Assembly (NCBI GenBank): GCA_009839405.1
Contig: VXPR01000155.1
Location: forward strand, 1 to 6,572
From: Gammaproteobacteria bacterium
Lineage (GTDB): Bacteria > Pseudomonadota > Gammaproteobacteria > Pseudomonadales > Azotimanducaceae
Direction: 5' to 3'
DNA: 6,572 nt
Shown here one piece after another: positions 6,461-6,572 of the stretch. How positions within the stretch are numbered: the first letter of the stretch is position 1; each line of letters opens with the position of its first letter. The translations under genes and the position numbers were made by a program. Below the pieces are notes generated by a model that was not told the origin of the DNA, searched no databases, and saw only the letters and a program-made list of their open reading frames with translations.

Positions 6461-6572
6461 AGATACGTGAGCAGAAGAGCCCGTAGGGCATCAGAGAGTC
6501 GATTAACTTTATGATAAGTATCTTCTTTATTGTATTTGACGCGAGATCGAGGCGGCTCGAACAGACTCGGAA

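Larger units (their letters stand above)
6410..6462. repeat. Direct repeat CCGACTAG, two copies
   Basis: CCGACTAG occurs at 6410-6417 and 6455-6462, 45 bases from start to start. The first copy runs into the 14-bp palindrome; the second is the right arm of the 18-bp palindrome plus AG. The identical 8-mers within a short control region could be paired protein-binding sites or traces of a small palindromic insertion. Confidence 0.45.
6338..6572. other. Leader and probable control region of the carboxylase gene
   Basis: No gene is supported in these 235 bases. On the minus strand the carboxylase frame stays open up to an ATG at 6454, but the added 39 residues resemble no part of biotin carboxylase. 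The region holds the ribosome binding site at 6345-6349, palindromes at 6414-6427 and 6443-6460, and an AT-rich patch at about 6500-6540, only about a quarter G+C. In that patch the minus strand reads TACAAT (6534-6529), a fair -10 match without a good -35; the plus strand reads TATGAT (6510-6515), which could serve a gene to the right of the window. Confidence 0.5.

Overview
The window is a GC-rich chromosomal segment (coding parts roughly 60-65% GC by eye). It most resembles a proteobacterium, probably a gammaproteobacterium: it has a cytochrome c5-type lipoprotein, a ComF protein of proteobacterial style, strong AGGAGG ribosome binding sites, GTG starts and REP-like palindromes between genes. 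No lineage can be fixed from the sequence alone, and no mobile element, CRISPR array, tRNA or rRNA is visible.

Left part, plus strand (1-2011). A 5'-truncated NRAMP-like transporter (1-1035) belongs to the divergent clade that lacks the classical metal-binding methionine motif in the sixth helix. It is followed after 17 bases by a small c-type cytochrome lipoprotein of the c5 type (1053-1373), and the two look like one transcription unit. A 7-bp perfect hairpin sits just past the cytochrome stop codon, and about 200 bases without a convincing gene follow. Next comes a 142-residue LRAT-type (lecithin retinol acyltransferase, NlpC/P60 superfamily) protein (1583-2011) with an intact His-His-Cys catalytic set and a hydrophobic C-terminus.

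Right part, minus strand (2040-6337). comF (2040-2738) converges on the LRAT-type gene with only 28 bases between the two stop codons. Upstream of it, transcribed in the same direction, is one very large gene (2921-6337, 1138 residues) for a single-chain biotin-dependent acyl-CoA carboxylase. It carries biotin carboxylase, biotin carrier and carboxyltransferase domains in one polypeptide. The 182 bases between it and comF hold a REP-like hairpin. The 235 bases upstream of it hold a 14-bp perfect palindrome, an 18-bp imperfect palindrome, an 8-bp direct repeat and an AT-rich patch, and are the likely control region.

The carboxylase is the best-supported metabolic function: ATP-dependent carboxylation of an acyl-CoA, substrate not determinable here. 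The NRAMP-like/cytochrome pair suggests a membrane and periplasmic metal or redox function. The LRAT-type protein is a predicted thiol acyltransferase or hydrolase of unknown substrate. I see no evidence of a wholly new defence or mobile system. The most unusual items are the divergent NRAMP-cytochrome pairing, the stand-alone LRAT-type enzyme, a charged insert in the carboxyltransferase domain, and the paired palindromes in front of the carboxylase gene.
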